Source: JACRCT01 sp049841135
GTDB taxonomy: Bacteria > Myxococcota > Myxococcia > Myxococcales > UBA5297
Direction of reading: 5' to 3'
NCBI GenBank assembly: GCA_049841135.1
Contig: JASGHK010000002.1
Span: 620,001 to 684,000, forward strand
Length of the DNA stretch: 64,000 nucleotides
Below, piece by piece: positions 7,681-16,011 of this stretch; position 1 is the stretch's first letter; each line of letters opens with the position of its first letter. The notes below the pieces were generated by a model that had not been told where the DNA came from, did no database searches, and saw only the letters and a program-made list of their open reading frames with translations. Made by a program: the position numbers and the translations under genes.

Positions 7681-9052
7681 CGAGCCAGCCAAGAGCTTTC
7701 CGCAGGCCTTCGAAGACGATGCGGCAGGGCTAGAGGCGCTCTACCGGCTGGTCAACAACCCGAAGCTCAGCACGGCAAAGGTGCTGCAGCCACATGCACA
7801 CGCGACCGTTGCCCGCTGTGTCACGGAGCGGGTGGTGCTGGCGATCCACGACACCAGCAGCGTGGCCTTCCAGAGCGAGAGTGAGCGCGATGGCCTGGGC
7901 CCAGTCGATGGCGGGACCCAAGGCCTCTATCTGCACACGACCCTGATGGCGAGCGCGACGGAGCACTATCGGCCGCTCGGAGTCGCGGCGATGAAGCTCT
8001 GGGCTCGCCAGCCGATCCCGGACCATCTCCAGGGTGGCGAGAACCACTACCAGCGCAAGAAGGCGCGGCGGCTTTCGCCCGACAAGGAGTCCCTGCGCTG
8101 GAAGGAGCAGATCGACTCGGTTGAGCAGGCGGTGGCGCAACAAGCCCAGGTCCTCCACGTCGGCGACAGCGAAACCGACGACTACGACCTGCTGGCGCAC
8201 CTGGTCGAAAAGGGATTCCGGTTCGTCCTGAGGCAGAAGCACAACCGAAGCTTGGAAGGCCCGCCGGAGAAGAAGAAGAAGCTCATCGAGGCGATCGCCG
8301 ATGCATCGACGGTGGCAACTCGAGAGGTGCACCTGTCGGCGCGCACGAAGGGCACGACGCCCAAGGCTCAGGCGACTCATCCGCCGCGCAACGCACGCGA
8401 CGCCAAGCTGCAAGTCGGCTGGACGAGGGTGTCGCTGAAGAGGCCAGACAGAGCGAGTACGACGCTGCCGACGTCATTGCCGATCAACGTCGTCTTCGTG
8501 CTCGAGAAGGACTGTCCCGTTGGAGAAGATCCCATTCAGTGGGTCCTGTACACGACCGAGCCGGTCGATACCGAAGAGCAGCTTCTCCAAGTCGTCGACT
8601 ACTACCGCGGCCGATGGCTGATTGAGATGTACTTCGACGCCCTCAAGAACGGATGCGCACTCGAGAAGCGCCAACTCGAGAGCTTTCACGCCCTCAGCAT
8701 CGCAATCGGTCTCTTCGCGGCAATTGCCTTTCGCCTGCTGCTCATGCGGACCCTGGCCGAATCGAAGCCCGACACACCCGCGACCGCGGCACTCTCACCG
8801 CTCCAGCTCGACGTGCTCCGCGCCTCGCTGAAGAAGACCAAGCTGTCAGAGGCGCCGACGGCCAAGGAGGTCTTCTGGGCCGTGGCCGCGTTGGGCGGGC
8901 ACCTCAAGCACAACGGGCGCCCTGGCTGGCGGACGCTCGGACGTGGCTACGAGAAGTTGCTCATCCTTGAAGCTGGCTGGCGCGGCGCGCTGAAAGCGCG
9001 AAGCGCGTGCTCGGGCTGCCCGGGGACCGCCAGGCGCCCGGACGAGAAGTGA
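7571..9052 (+). CDS. IS4-family DDE transposase
   Basis: A 493-residue protein with the IS4/Tn5 fold order. It has an N-terminal Tn5-type DNA-binding region (MGQARLGDRRLNRRLIAAVGRLSD), the first catalytic Asp in AIHDTSSVAF (D94) and the second in HVGDSETDDYDLL (D199). The catalytic Glu lies in the Y-R-x-K/R-like motif RGRWLIEMYFDALKNGC (E352). All three catalytic residues are present, so it should be active. It would cut and rejoin the element ends found at 6593 and 9062. Its start overlaps the DUF4338 gene by 110 nt and is preceded by GAGGAG (7558-7563), which suggests coupled translation. Its stop codon (9050-9052) lies within the right terminal repeat. Confidence 0.93.
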   Translation: MKESSGLLPLEQEMGQARLGDRRLNRRLIAAVGRLSDEPAKSFPQAFEDDAAGLEALYRLVNNPKLSTAKVLQPHAHATVARCVTERVVLAIHDTSSVAFQSESERDGLGPVDGGTQGLYLHTTLMASATEHYRPLGVAAMKLWARQPIPDHLQGGENHYQRKKARRLSPDKESLRWKEQIDSVEQAVAQQAQVLHVGDSETDDYDLLAHLVEKGFRFVLRQKHNRSLEGPPEKKKKLIEAIADASTVATREVHLSARTKGTTPKAQATHPPRNARDAKLQVGWTRVSLKRPDRASTTLPTSLPINVVFVLEKDCPVGEDPIQWVLYTTEPVDTEEQLLQVVDYYRGRWLIEMYFDALKNGCALEKRQLESFHALSIAIGLFAAIAFRLLLMRTLAESKPDTPATAALSPLQLDVLRASLKKTKLSEAPTAKEVFWAVAALGGHLKHNGRPGWRTLGRGYEKLLILEAGWRGALKARSACSGCPGTARRPDEK

Positions 9053-9062
9053 CCAATCCAGA
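9043..9062 (-). repeat. Right terminal inverted repeat of the IS4-family element
   Basis: Read on the minus strand it is TCTGGATTGGTCACTTCTCG. It contains the transposase stop codon and abuts the second copy of the 12-bp target duplication at 9063-9074. Confidence 0.85.
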
Positions 9063-9379
9063 GGCTTCCGCGCCCGGGCACCCTTCCAATCCACTCATCG
9101 GAAGCGCACTCGGCGGTCGGTGGGGCCGGGCCTCCGCGCCCCGGGGCACCTTTTGGACCATTTCATCTGAAGCGCGCTGTTGTCTGGGCAGCCGAAGTGC
9201 TCCGGACCGACGATGCTCAGCGCGCCACGGACAAGCGAATCGCAAGGTCGCCACCGGACCGCCACACACCGAGCCAGACGCTCGGCGCGCCATCAATCGA
9301 CGGATCGCCAGGGTGCCCCGGGCGCGGAGGCCCGGTACTACCCAAGGATGCCTCGCGCCAAAGACAGCAGAGGAAGAAG
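9063..9379. repeat. Right part of the 63/66-bp repeat array and decayed flank
   Basis: The array resumes directly after the IS with the rest of the interrupted unit and one full unit (core at 9126). A partial unit (about 9155-9185) follows before similarity fades. A reversed copy of the hairpin core occurs near 9310-9335 (GCCCCGGGCGCGGAGGCCCGG-like). I see no gene in this stretch. It ends at the stop codon of the leftward gene at 9380. Confidence 0.7.
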
Positions 9380-9815
9380 TTACGGGTTGACCGGTCCCTC
9401 GCCGACGACCTTGACCGAGTCCACGAAGTACTGCGTCTCGCCGAAGCACTTGGTGGGCACGCCCTTGTGCTCGGTGTAGTGGATCTGCACCTGCTTGCCG
9501 ACCGCGGCCTTCAGGGCCTCGACCACCTTCTCGTCGCGCACGCTGAAGTCCCAGAATCTGCGGCTGCATGCCCTTGACCAGGTACATCGCCAGCTCGCCC
9601 TCGTGCGTCTTGCAGACCCAGCCCTTGTGGCTGAACTTCTGCAAGATGCCGGCGCGCTCGCCGTCGGAGTAGCTCCAGCCGAGCGTCAGGCTGGTCCAGC
9701 CGATGGGGAGCAGGAGCAGGACGATTCCGACCAGCACCAGCCACAGGATCCACCTGCGCTTCTTGGCGGGCGCTGCGCCGGTGGCGGACGGATTGGCGGG
9801 CTGGGGGTCGGTCAT
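9380..9815 (-). CDS. Conserved small membrane-anchored protein, frameshifted near 9555
   Basis: Starts MTDPQPANPSATG at 9815. It has a Lys/Arg stop, a single membrane helix (WILWLVLVGIVLLLLPIGW, about residues 22-41), then SLTLGWSYSDGERAGILQKFSHKGWVCKTHEGELAM. This pattern belongs to a conserved family sometimes named 6-phosphogluconate dehydrogenase in databases. It lacks any such enzyme domain, so I do not use that name. After MQPQI the called frame degrades. The next frame gives KFWDFSVRDEKVVEALKAA and ends CFGETQYFVDSVKVVGEGPVNP at a TAA (9380-9382). One extra base near 9555 accounts for it. Function unknown. Confidence 0.75.
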
Positions 9816-9952
9816 GTCTGTCTCCCACGAGGCTTACGACAGCGGCGAGAGACCATTGCACGTTTCGCCAGGCCGTTCCACCTGCGGGCCCGAAGCACGC
9901 TATCCTTCGGGACTTCATTGCCCCGACTTCGGCGCCACGGGAGGAACCACAG

Positions 9953-11296
9953 GTGGACTCGCTCTTCGACCTCGGAATCGCAGCGCTCAAGCAGGGACAC
10001 GCCGAACGGGCCGTGGGCCTGCTCGCGGAGGCCGTGCGGCGCAAGCCCGCCGACCATCGAGCCCGGCTGGCGGCGGCGCGCGCCCTGGCGGAGATGGGCG
10101 AGCGCGAGCGAGCCCTGATGGCGCTCAACGCCGCGGCCGAGGGGCTGCTGCGGCGCGACTACCTGCTCTCGGCCATCCTCGCGGTCAAGCTGGCCCTGCG
10201 CTTCAACCCGGCCGAGAAGATGCTCAAGCAGACGCTCCGGCAAATCCACGCGCGCGCGGTCGAGCTGGCCGCCACCGCCAAGACCGCCGAGCCCCTGCCG
10301 CCTCCCCTCCCCGGCGCGGCCAAGCCTGCTGAGCCCGAGCCGGCTCCCGTGGATCCCGCCGACGACCTCACCCGCCTGCGCGGCGGGACGCTGGCCGAGA
10401 AGGCCATCGAGGTCCTGCTCGGCGAGGACCCCGGCCCCAAGGCCGACGTCCGCCGGCGCCCGCCGCTGCCGCTGTTCGTCGACCTCGAGCCCGAGGCCTT
10501 CGTGGACCTGGTGGAGCGCACCACCGTGCGCGAGTACACCGACAAGCAGCTGGTGGTGCGCGAGGGCGACGGCGGCGCCTCGGTGTTCATCATGGTCTCG
10601 GGACAGGCCCGGGTCGTCACCGAGAGCGGCGACGAGCCCCGGCAGCTGGCCATCCTCAGCGGCGGCGCGCTCTTTGGCGAGCTGTCCATCCTGACCGGCG
10701 CCCCGCGCAGCGCCTCCATCTACGCCGCCTCGGACGTCGAGCTCTTCGAGATCTCCCACGACGACCTCGACTTCGTCTCCAAGTCGCACCCCACGGTGCC
10801 CAAGGCCCTGGCCGAGTTCGCCCAGAAGCGCCTGGCGATGAACCTGCTCGCGACCGCGCCCCTGTTCACGCAGCTGGAGACCGGCCACCGCGGCCCGGTG
10901 CTGCAGCGCTTCCGCGGGCGGATCGTGCCGCAGGGCGAGCGGGTGATCACCGAAGGCAGCCCCTCCTCCGGCCTGTTCCTGGTGCTCTCGGGGGAGTTCT
11001 CGGTGACCAAGAAGGACGCCTCCGGCGAGGAGCTGGCGCTGCGCGTGCTCGGCGACGGCGACGTCTTCGGCGAGATCTCGCTGCTCTCCGGCGGGCCCGC
11101 GAGCGCCACCGTCGCCGCGGTGCGCAAGAGCGCGGTCGCGTTCCTGCCCCGCGAGGCCTATGACGAGCTCGTCGGCAGCTACCCGCAGATCGAGGACTTC
11201 CTGGTCCAGCTCTCGCAGAAGCGGCTGTCGGCGAACGCGGCGGCGGTGCAGCCCGCGGAGATCATGGACGCCGACCTCGAGGTGGTCGAGAGCTAG
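9953..11296 (+). CDS. Protein with TPR-like N-terminus and two cyclic nucleotide-binding domains
   Basis: The GTG start follows GGGAGGAACCAC. The 447-residue cytoplasmic protein begins with TPR-like helices (ALKQGHAERAVGLLAEAVRRKP, about residues 10-100). After a Pro-rich linker come two cNMP-binding beta-barrels, about 180-300 and 300-425. The phosphate-cassette-like segments are GGALFGELSILTGAPRSASI and DGDVFGEISLLSGGPASATV, both FGE-type with the Arg or Thr/Ser tail. The first retains an Arg (APRSAS), the second has PASAT, so the second may bind differently. There is no HTH or catalytic domain, so it is likely a sensor or scaffold that responds to cAMP, cGMP or a similar ligand. Confidence 0.85.
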   Translation: MDSLFDLGIAALKQGHAERAVGLLAEAVRRKPADHRARLAAARALAEMGERERALMALNAAAEGLLRRDYLLSAILAVKLALRFNPAEKMLKQTLRQIHARAVELAATAKTAEPLPPPLPGAAKPAEPEPAPVDPADDLTRLRGGTLAEKAIEVLLGEDPGPKADVRRRPPLPLFVDLEPEAFVDLVERTTVREYTDKQLVVREGDGGASVFIMVSGQARVVTESGDEPRQLAILSGGALFGELSILTGAPRSASIYAASDVELFEISHDDLDFVSKSHPTVPKALAEFAQKRLAMNLLATAPLFTQLETGHRGPVLQRFRGRIVPQGERVITEGSPSSGLFLVLSGEFSVTKKDASGEELALRVLGDGDVFGEISLLSGGPASATVAAVRKSAVAFLPREAYDELVGSYPQIEDFLVQLSQKRLSANAAAVQPAEIMDADLEVVES

Positions 11297-11324
11297 CCAG
11301 CTTCGGCGTGGTGGGGTCGCGGCC

Positions 11325-11395
11325 TGCCGGCGGCTGATGCCGCGCCTGACTTTTCGAAGCCTGCCTGCGCAGGCTGGGTGGTGAGCGGCTCCCAA
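11325..11395 (+). repeat. Dispersed repeat, uninterrupted copy A
   Basis: Order of blocks: CTGCCGGCGGCTGA, CGCGCCTGAC, then AAGCCTGCCTGCGCAGGCT and GGGTGGTGAGC. The same block order appears at 38330-38392. It also appears in the two exons of the group II intron (5' exon above 13403, 3' exon below 11449, minus strand). The inner AGCCTGCCTGCGCAGGCT can fold into a hairpin. This copy faces the intron-split copy head to head. Confidence 0.7.
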
Positions 11396-11537
11396 AGCGC
11401 CAGCTGGGATCTTCAAGCCCAAGTATCCCAGCCCGCGCAGGCGGGCTTGTAGAGTCGGCGGGAGGCGCGGTGCCAACGAGAGAGAGCGCGGACTTCCGCT
11501 CCTTCCCAATGGTCCGTTTCCTCCTCGCCGCTCATCG

Positions 11538-11569
<32 letters not shown>

Positions 11570-11580
11570 TCGGACAGGTT

Positions 11581-12922
11581 TCACGCGCTAGCATGCAGCC
11601 GAAGGTACTCCCGCAGGTCCAAGATGCCGTAGTCACGATGCAGTTCGACATAGCCGAACCGACTCGTGCCTCGCGGCAGCTTGTGCCGCCTTCTCAAGAG
11701 GTTTCTTGCGCGGTCAGCGACGTGGATATCCACGAGCCGGAACGACTTCTCGGGTGAACCGTAGGCAAAGTAGTCCGCCCATCCGCTCAAGAACTGGTTG
11801 AGCTCCGTTCTGATCTGCTCCCACGGCTCAACTCGGCCGCGGTGTAGCAGGGTGCTCACCTTCCTGCGAACCTGCTCCATCGCCATCTTCGAGGGTCGGG
11901 CTCCCAGATATCGGTAGTGCCGCCGTGGCTGTCGCTTGACCAACGGCCCCAGCTCGTAACCTAGGAAGCGGAAGGATTCCTTCCACGCGTTGCGCACACA
12001 TGTCTTGGCTTCGTTGAGCGTCAACTTCATCCCCACGATCCATTGCCTGACCTGCACCAACACCGCCGCGGCCGTGCCTGGCTTGCACACGACCACGAAG
12101 TCGTCGGCGTAGTTGACGATGCGCGCCTCGCACCTTCTCATCAGGTCGCTCCTCGCGAAGGCCTTGAGCAGCCGGTTGATGTAGATGTTCGCCAGAAGCG
12201 GCGAAATCGCACCTCCCTGCGGCGTGCCTTGCTTGGAGCGCTTGCCCCCAGCGAACCTCGGCCGCCCTTGCTCGTCCTTCTCCTGCACCGGCACCTTGAG
12301 CCACATCTTGAGCAGATGCAGCACGGCCTTGTCGGCGACTCGCTGTGCAACGCAGGTCATCAACTCGGCATGCGGGACGGTGTCGAAATACTTGGAGAGA
12401 TCGGCATCGACGACGTCGGTCTTGCCCAGTGCAAGCTCCCGATGGACCAACTGCACCGGCCTGTATCCGCCGCGCCCCTCACGATAGCCGTGCGCTGCGT
12501 CGCTCAGGTCGGCCTCGAAGATCTTCTCCAGGATGAGCTTCGCTGCCGTCTGGGCTACCCGATCCTTGATGGTCGGTATTCCCAGCGGTCGCTCCCCTCC
12601 TCCCGGCTTTGGAATCAGCACCCTCCGTACTGGCTGGGGCCGATAGGTCCGCGCCTGCAGCTCTCCGTTGCAGGTCCTGGAGCCAGCGCTCCTCGCCGTA
12701 CTCCTTGATCTGCTCGAAGGTCTGTCCATCCACTCCTGGAGAGCCCCGGTTTTCTTTCGAGAGCCGGTAGGCCTCCATCAGGACGTCCCATCGGTAGATC
12801 TTGTCGTACAGCACGTAGAACCGGAACGCCGGCTCTGCCTTGGCCTTCGCGTAGAGCTTTCCTCGGAGCTCTTCGAGCTTTGTCTGGGGTTTGAGGCTCA
12901 CGCCAATCACCCTCTCGTCCAC
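11581..12922 (-). CDS. ltrA: Group II intron reverse transcriptase/maturase, frameshifted near 12665
   Basis: This intron-encoded protein helps splicing and copies the intron into DNA. The N-terminal frame (GTG 12922) reads VDERVIG and then AYRLSKENRGSPGVDGQTFEQI (RT-0/RT-1). The second frame continues VRRVLIPKPGGGERPLGIPT, DADLSKYFDTVPH, GTPQGGAISPLLANIYIN and NYADDFVVV, with the catalytic YADD motif. It ends with a GIIM maturase domain (LNQFLSGWADYFAYG). No HNH endonuclease follows, so target entry would be endonuclease-independent. The two frames differ by one extra base at about 12660-12670. Without correction the protein is split and probably inactive. Confidence 0.9.
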
Positions 12923-13403
12923 TCTTCGGAAAGCACCCTGAACCAGGGCCCCGTCCCTCCACGGGCATTACCCCGCTTCATCGGTACCATGGACCCCTCC
13001 GACTCCTGGCGACGCCGCTTCGCGCGTTTGGGCCTCGCGGCCCGCGTCCCCAGGTCTCCCGTGTTGCGCACTCTTCCTTGCACGCATGCTGCTCCCAATG
13101 CCCCGGTGGACCGACGACGGGCGCTGATCGATTTCCTCTCCCGTCATCACAGCGGCCTTCCCCGTAATGCCGTCGGGTCGGCATCCACGACACCTCTATC
13201 GGAGCCTGCTCCGGATTCACTCGCGTTGCGGCCTGCGTGCTTGCTCGACCTCCTTAAAGAGACCTTTGTCACGGGGCTTCGCGGTGGCGGTCGCCCGCCT
13301 TCCCTCATCAGGCTTTTCCGCGCCCGTCAGCTACCGAGGCGTATCGATCGAACTCCTCAGGCGGGACTTCCACCCGCTGGAAAAGTGCGCCTTCACGGCG
13401 CAC

Positions 13404-13521
13404 GGCAGCGTCAGGCGCGACTTCAGTCGCGGGCTCCCACCCTCCCACCCTTTGGCGTTTCCTTCCGGGTGGAGAGGCGTGCCATGCTTTGGCGCTTTTC
13501 GAACCCACAGCGGGAGGACCT
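13404..13521. repeat. Split half of the dispersed repeat and leader of the WGR gene
   Basis: On the minus strand it reads GCCCGCGACTGAAGTCGCGCC-like, ending TGACGCTGCC at the intron junction. It is the 5' exon copy of the dispersed repeat. The GCGACTTCAGTCGC core can fold as a hairpin. On the plus strand the same stretch is the leader of the WGR gene and ends with its ribosome-binding site GGGAGGA (13512-13518). Confidence 0.6.
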
Positions 13522-15382
13522 GTGAAGCGATACTTCGAGTTCGTCGAGGGCACGTCGAGCAAGTTCTGGGAGATTTGGCGCGAAGGGCAGAACGTCTACA
13601 CGCGCTACGGGAAGATCGGCGCCGCCGGCCAGGTGACGCTCAAGGACGAAGGCTCCGAAGAGAAGGCCCAGAAGCTCTACGACAAGCTCGTCCGCGAGAA
13701 GACCGGCAAGGGCTACGTCGAGAAGACTCCGGCCGGCGGCGCCCCGGCGGCGGCCGCTCCCGCTCCGGCACCTGCCGCGAAGGCCGCTGCGGCACCGGCT
13801 CCTGCTCCTGCTCCGGCCGCCAAGCCTGCCCCCGCCCCTGCTGCGGCTCCGGCGGTCTCGGCCGGCGGGACGCGCCGCTTCGAGTTCGCGGAGGGTGGCT
13901 CGAGCAAGTTCTGGGAGATCACCATCAGCGGCGACTCGCACACCGTGCGCTTCGGCAAGATCGGCACCCCCGGCCAGGAGAAGACCAAGACCTTCGGCAG
14001 CGACGCCGAGGCCCAGAAGGACGCCGAGAAGCTCGTCGCCGAGAAGACCAAGAAGGGCTACGCCGAGGTCAGCGCCGGCGGCGCCGAGGCCGGTCCGCCC
14101 GCCCCGCCCATCGACGGCCCCGAGCTCGACGAGCACCTCGCCGCCATCGCCAAGGCCCCCGCCGACGCCGAGAAGCGCCAGGTCTTCGGCGACTGGCTGC
14201 AATCCAAGGGCCACCCCTGGGGCGAGCTCATCGCGCTCAACCACGCCGCCGCCACCGCGCCCAACGCCACCAAGCGCGCGGAGTTCGAGAAGGCGGTCAC
14301 CCAGCTCCTCCAGAAGCAGGGCGCGGCCATCCTCGGGGACCTCGCCCGCGCCGGCCGCCCCACGCGCTTCGAGTGGAGCTACGGCTTCCTCAAGGAAGTG
14401 GTCCTCGCCTCGCCGACCGACAAGCTGGTCCTCAAGGAGCGCGTCCAAACGATGCTCGGCCTGCCCGCCGCGCGCCAGCTCGAGAAGCTCACCCTCCACG
14501 CCCAGCCGCTCAAGTTCACTCCGCACTCGGACTGGGACACCTCGACCGAGGACATCGTGCAGCCGTGGAAGGACGTGATCCCGCTGCTCGCCAAGCTGCC
14601 CCCTTCGGTCAAGGCGCTCGCGTTCGGCGAGCCGCCGCCCGACAGCGCCTCGGGCTACGTCGCCAAGCCCGACTTCGCCGCGCTCGCCAAGGCGATGCCA
14701 AAGCTCGAGTCCCTCGAGGTCCAGTGCGCCGGCAGCGACGATGGCCTGGGCAAGATCGACTTCCCGGAGCTGAAGAACCTGGAGCTGCGGCTCGCCAACG
14801 CCGACCCGCAGGACCTCGAGTCCATCCAGAAGGCCAGGCTGCCCAAGCTGGAGCGCCTCACCGTGTGGCTCGGCGGCTTCTCCAACTGCACCTTGGACGA
14901 CGCCATCTCGCCCTCGGAGTGGGACGAGGACAACGAGGACGGCTCGCGCTACCCCGACCACTACGCCGCCAGCGTGCTCGAGGAGCTGGAGGTCTACGAC
15001 ATCGAGTCGAACCTCAACGCCCCGGCGGTCACCGCTTTCGCGAACTCGACCTTCCCGTCCACGCTCAAGCACCTGGGCATCCACAGCGCGCAGCTCGACG
15101 CGAGCCTGCTCGATGCCATCTGCAAGGCGCCGGTCGTCAAGCAGCTCGAGTCGCTCTCGCTCGAGGGCGGCACGCTCGGCGACGCCGCGGCGGACGTGCT
15201 CATCAAGAACAAGGATCGCCTGGCGCACCTCAAGACGATTCTCGCTGGCCCGCAACACCCTGCCGAAGCCGGCCATCACGAAGATCGAAGGCGAGCTCGA
15301 GAATGTGAAGTGCGGAAAGCAGCGCGACAACGCGCAGGGCGCACCGGAGTTCATCTTCCGGTACGTCGCGACCATGGAGTAA
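13522..15382 (+). CDS. Double-WGR, TIGR02996-type protein with leucine-rich-like C-terminus (frameshifted near 15240)
   Basis: GTG at 13522 is chosen because GGGAGGA sits 3-9 nt upstream and the first WGR domain starts at once (VKRYFEFVEGTSSKFWEIW). Domains: WGR 1 (about 1-65), an Ala/Pro linker, and WGR 2 (about 118-180, FEFAEGGSSKFWEITISG). A repeat-companion TIGR02996 segment follows (DEHLAAIAKAPADAEKRQVFGDWLQSKG, about 200-240). The rest is leucine-rich-like strands (LPKLERLTVWLGG, LKHLGIHSAQL). WGR domains bind nucleic acid in PARP-type proteins. The role here is unknown. The frame from 13522 runs on as nonsense to 15447. The shifted frame ends properly at 15382 (LARNTLPKPAITKIEGELE to RYVATME) if one extra base near 15240 is removed. 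Confidence 0.85.
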
Positions 15383-15407
15383 GCGCCGTCGACCGACCGA
15401 GATCCCC

Positions 15408-15439
15408 GAGGCCCTCTCTCCTGACGGAGAGAGGGCCTC
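15408..15439 (+). terminator. Strong intrinsic-type terminator after the WGR gene
   Basis: GAGGCCCTCTCTCC (15408-15421), a TGAC loop, and GGAGAGAGGGCCTC (15426-15439) form a perfect 14-bp stem, followed by TTGCGT rather than a long T run. It lies 26 bp after the corrected stop codon at 15382, which independently supports that frame correction. Confidence 0.85.
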
Positions 15440-15465
15440 TTGCGTAGCGTGGATTGCTTCAGACG

Positions 15466-15640
15466 ATGGCCTACTTGGTCCACGGCATCTACTTGGTCCA
15501 CGTGGACCAAGTTGTCGGCCCTCGGCCATCGCGGCCTTCGCCCGCCTCGGAGGCCTACTTGGTCCACGGCACCTACTTGGTCCACGTGGACCAAGTTGCC
15601 GGCCCTCGGGCGTCGCGGCCCTCGAGGGTCGCGGCCTTCG
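15466..15640. repeat. 84-bp direct repeat containing perfect palindromes
   Basis: CTTGGTCCACGTGGACCAAG is a perfect 20-bp palindrome (A/T-extended to 22) at 15491-15512, and again at 15575-15596. Each is preceded by a half site TACTTGGTCCACGGCA about 19 bp earlier. The intervening GC-rich text is also similar between copies, so the unit is a duplicated 84-bp block. Downstream text repeats GGTCGCGGCC-like blocks. Confidence 0.85.
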
Positions 15641-16011
15641 CGTGCTCGGGGACCCATCGCGGAGCGGAGCCACCCCGGACGCGCAGGGAGCGCGCATCCA
15701 GCACGTCGTCCAGGAGATTGGGGTGAGTCGAAAGCTTGACTCCGATGCAGAAGCCGCAAGCCGACGACGAGCGTGGCGGCCTACATCGCTCTCTTCGAGC
15801 ACCGTGGAGCGCCTCTCCGACGCGACGGCCCCAGGCAACGGGCACTCATGCAGAGCGGCTCGCGGGTCCGCCCGCGAGAGCTCGATGACTACCGAGCCTC
15901 GATCCCGAGCATCCGTCCCCCTTTTCGTCCAGCCGCCGAGCGCCCGCCAGCGCCCGAACTCGACGCCAGGGAAGACTCGCCCGACGTAGCGATGCCACGG
16001 CTCGCTCCGGC
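15641..16011. other. Gene-free stretch
   Basis: Between the palindromic repeats and the stop codon of the phosphodiesterase gene at 16012. Reading frames through it are unlike any family I know and change character with strand. I see no conserved coding sequence, RNA gene or clear promoter here. Confidence 0.5.

Larger units (their letters stand above)
6593..9062 (+). mobile_element. Complete IS4-family insertion sequence with DUF4338 passenger (2470 bp)
   Basis: Boundaries are set by two independent signals. The 12-bp sequence GGCTTCCGCGCC is duplicated at 6581-6592 and 9063-9074 as a target-site duplication. The ends form 20-bp imperfect inverted repeats, left TCTTGATTCATCACATCTAG and right (complement) TCTGGATTGGTCACTTCTCG, matching at 15 of 20 positions. 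Deleting the element plus one duplication restores a regular 66-bp unit of the surrounding repeat array. It carries a DruA-like gene and an IS4-type DDE transposase in the same direction. Both reading frames are intact, so the element may be recent and active (inference). Confidence 0.92.

Noticed and set aside
9380..9815. 6-phosphogluconate dehydrogenase
   Set aside because: Related small proteins carry that name in databases, but no dinucleotide-binding or catalytic motif is present in the sequence.
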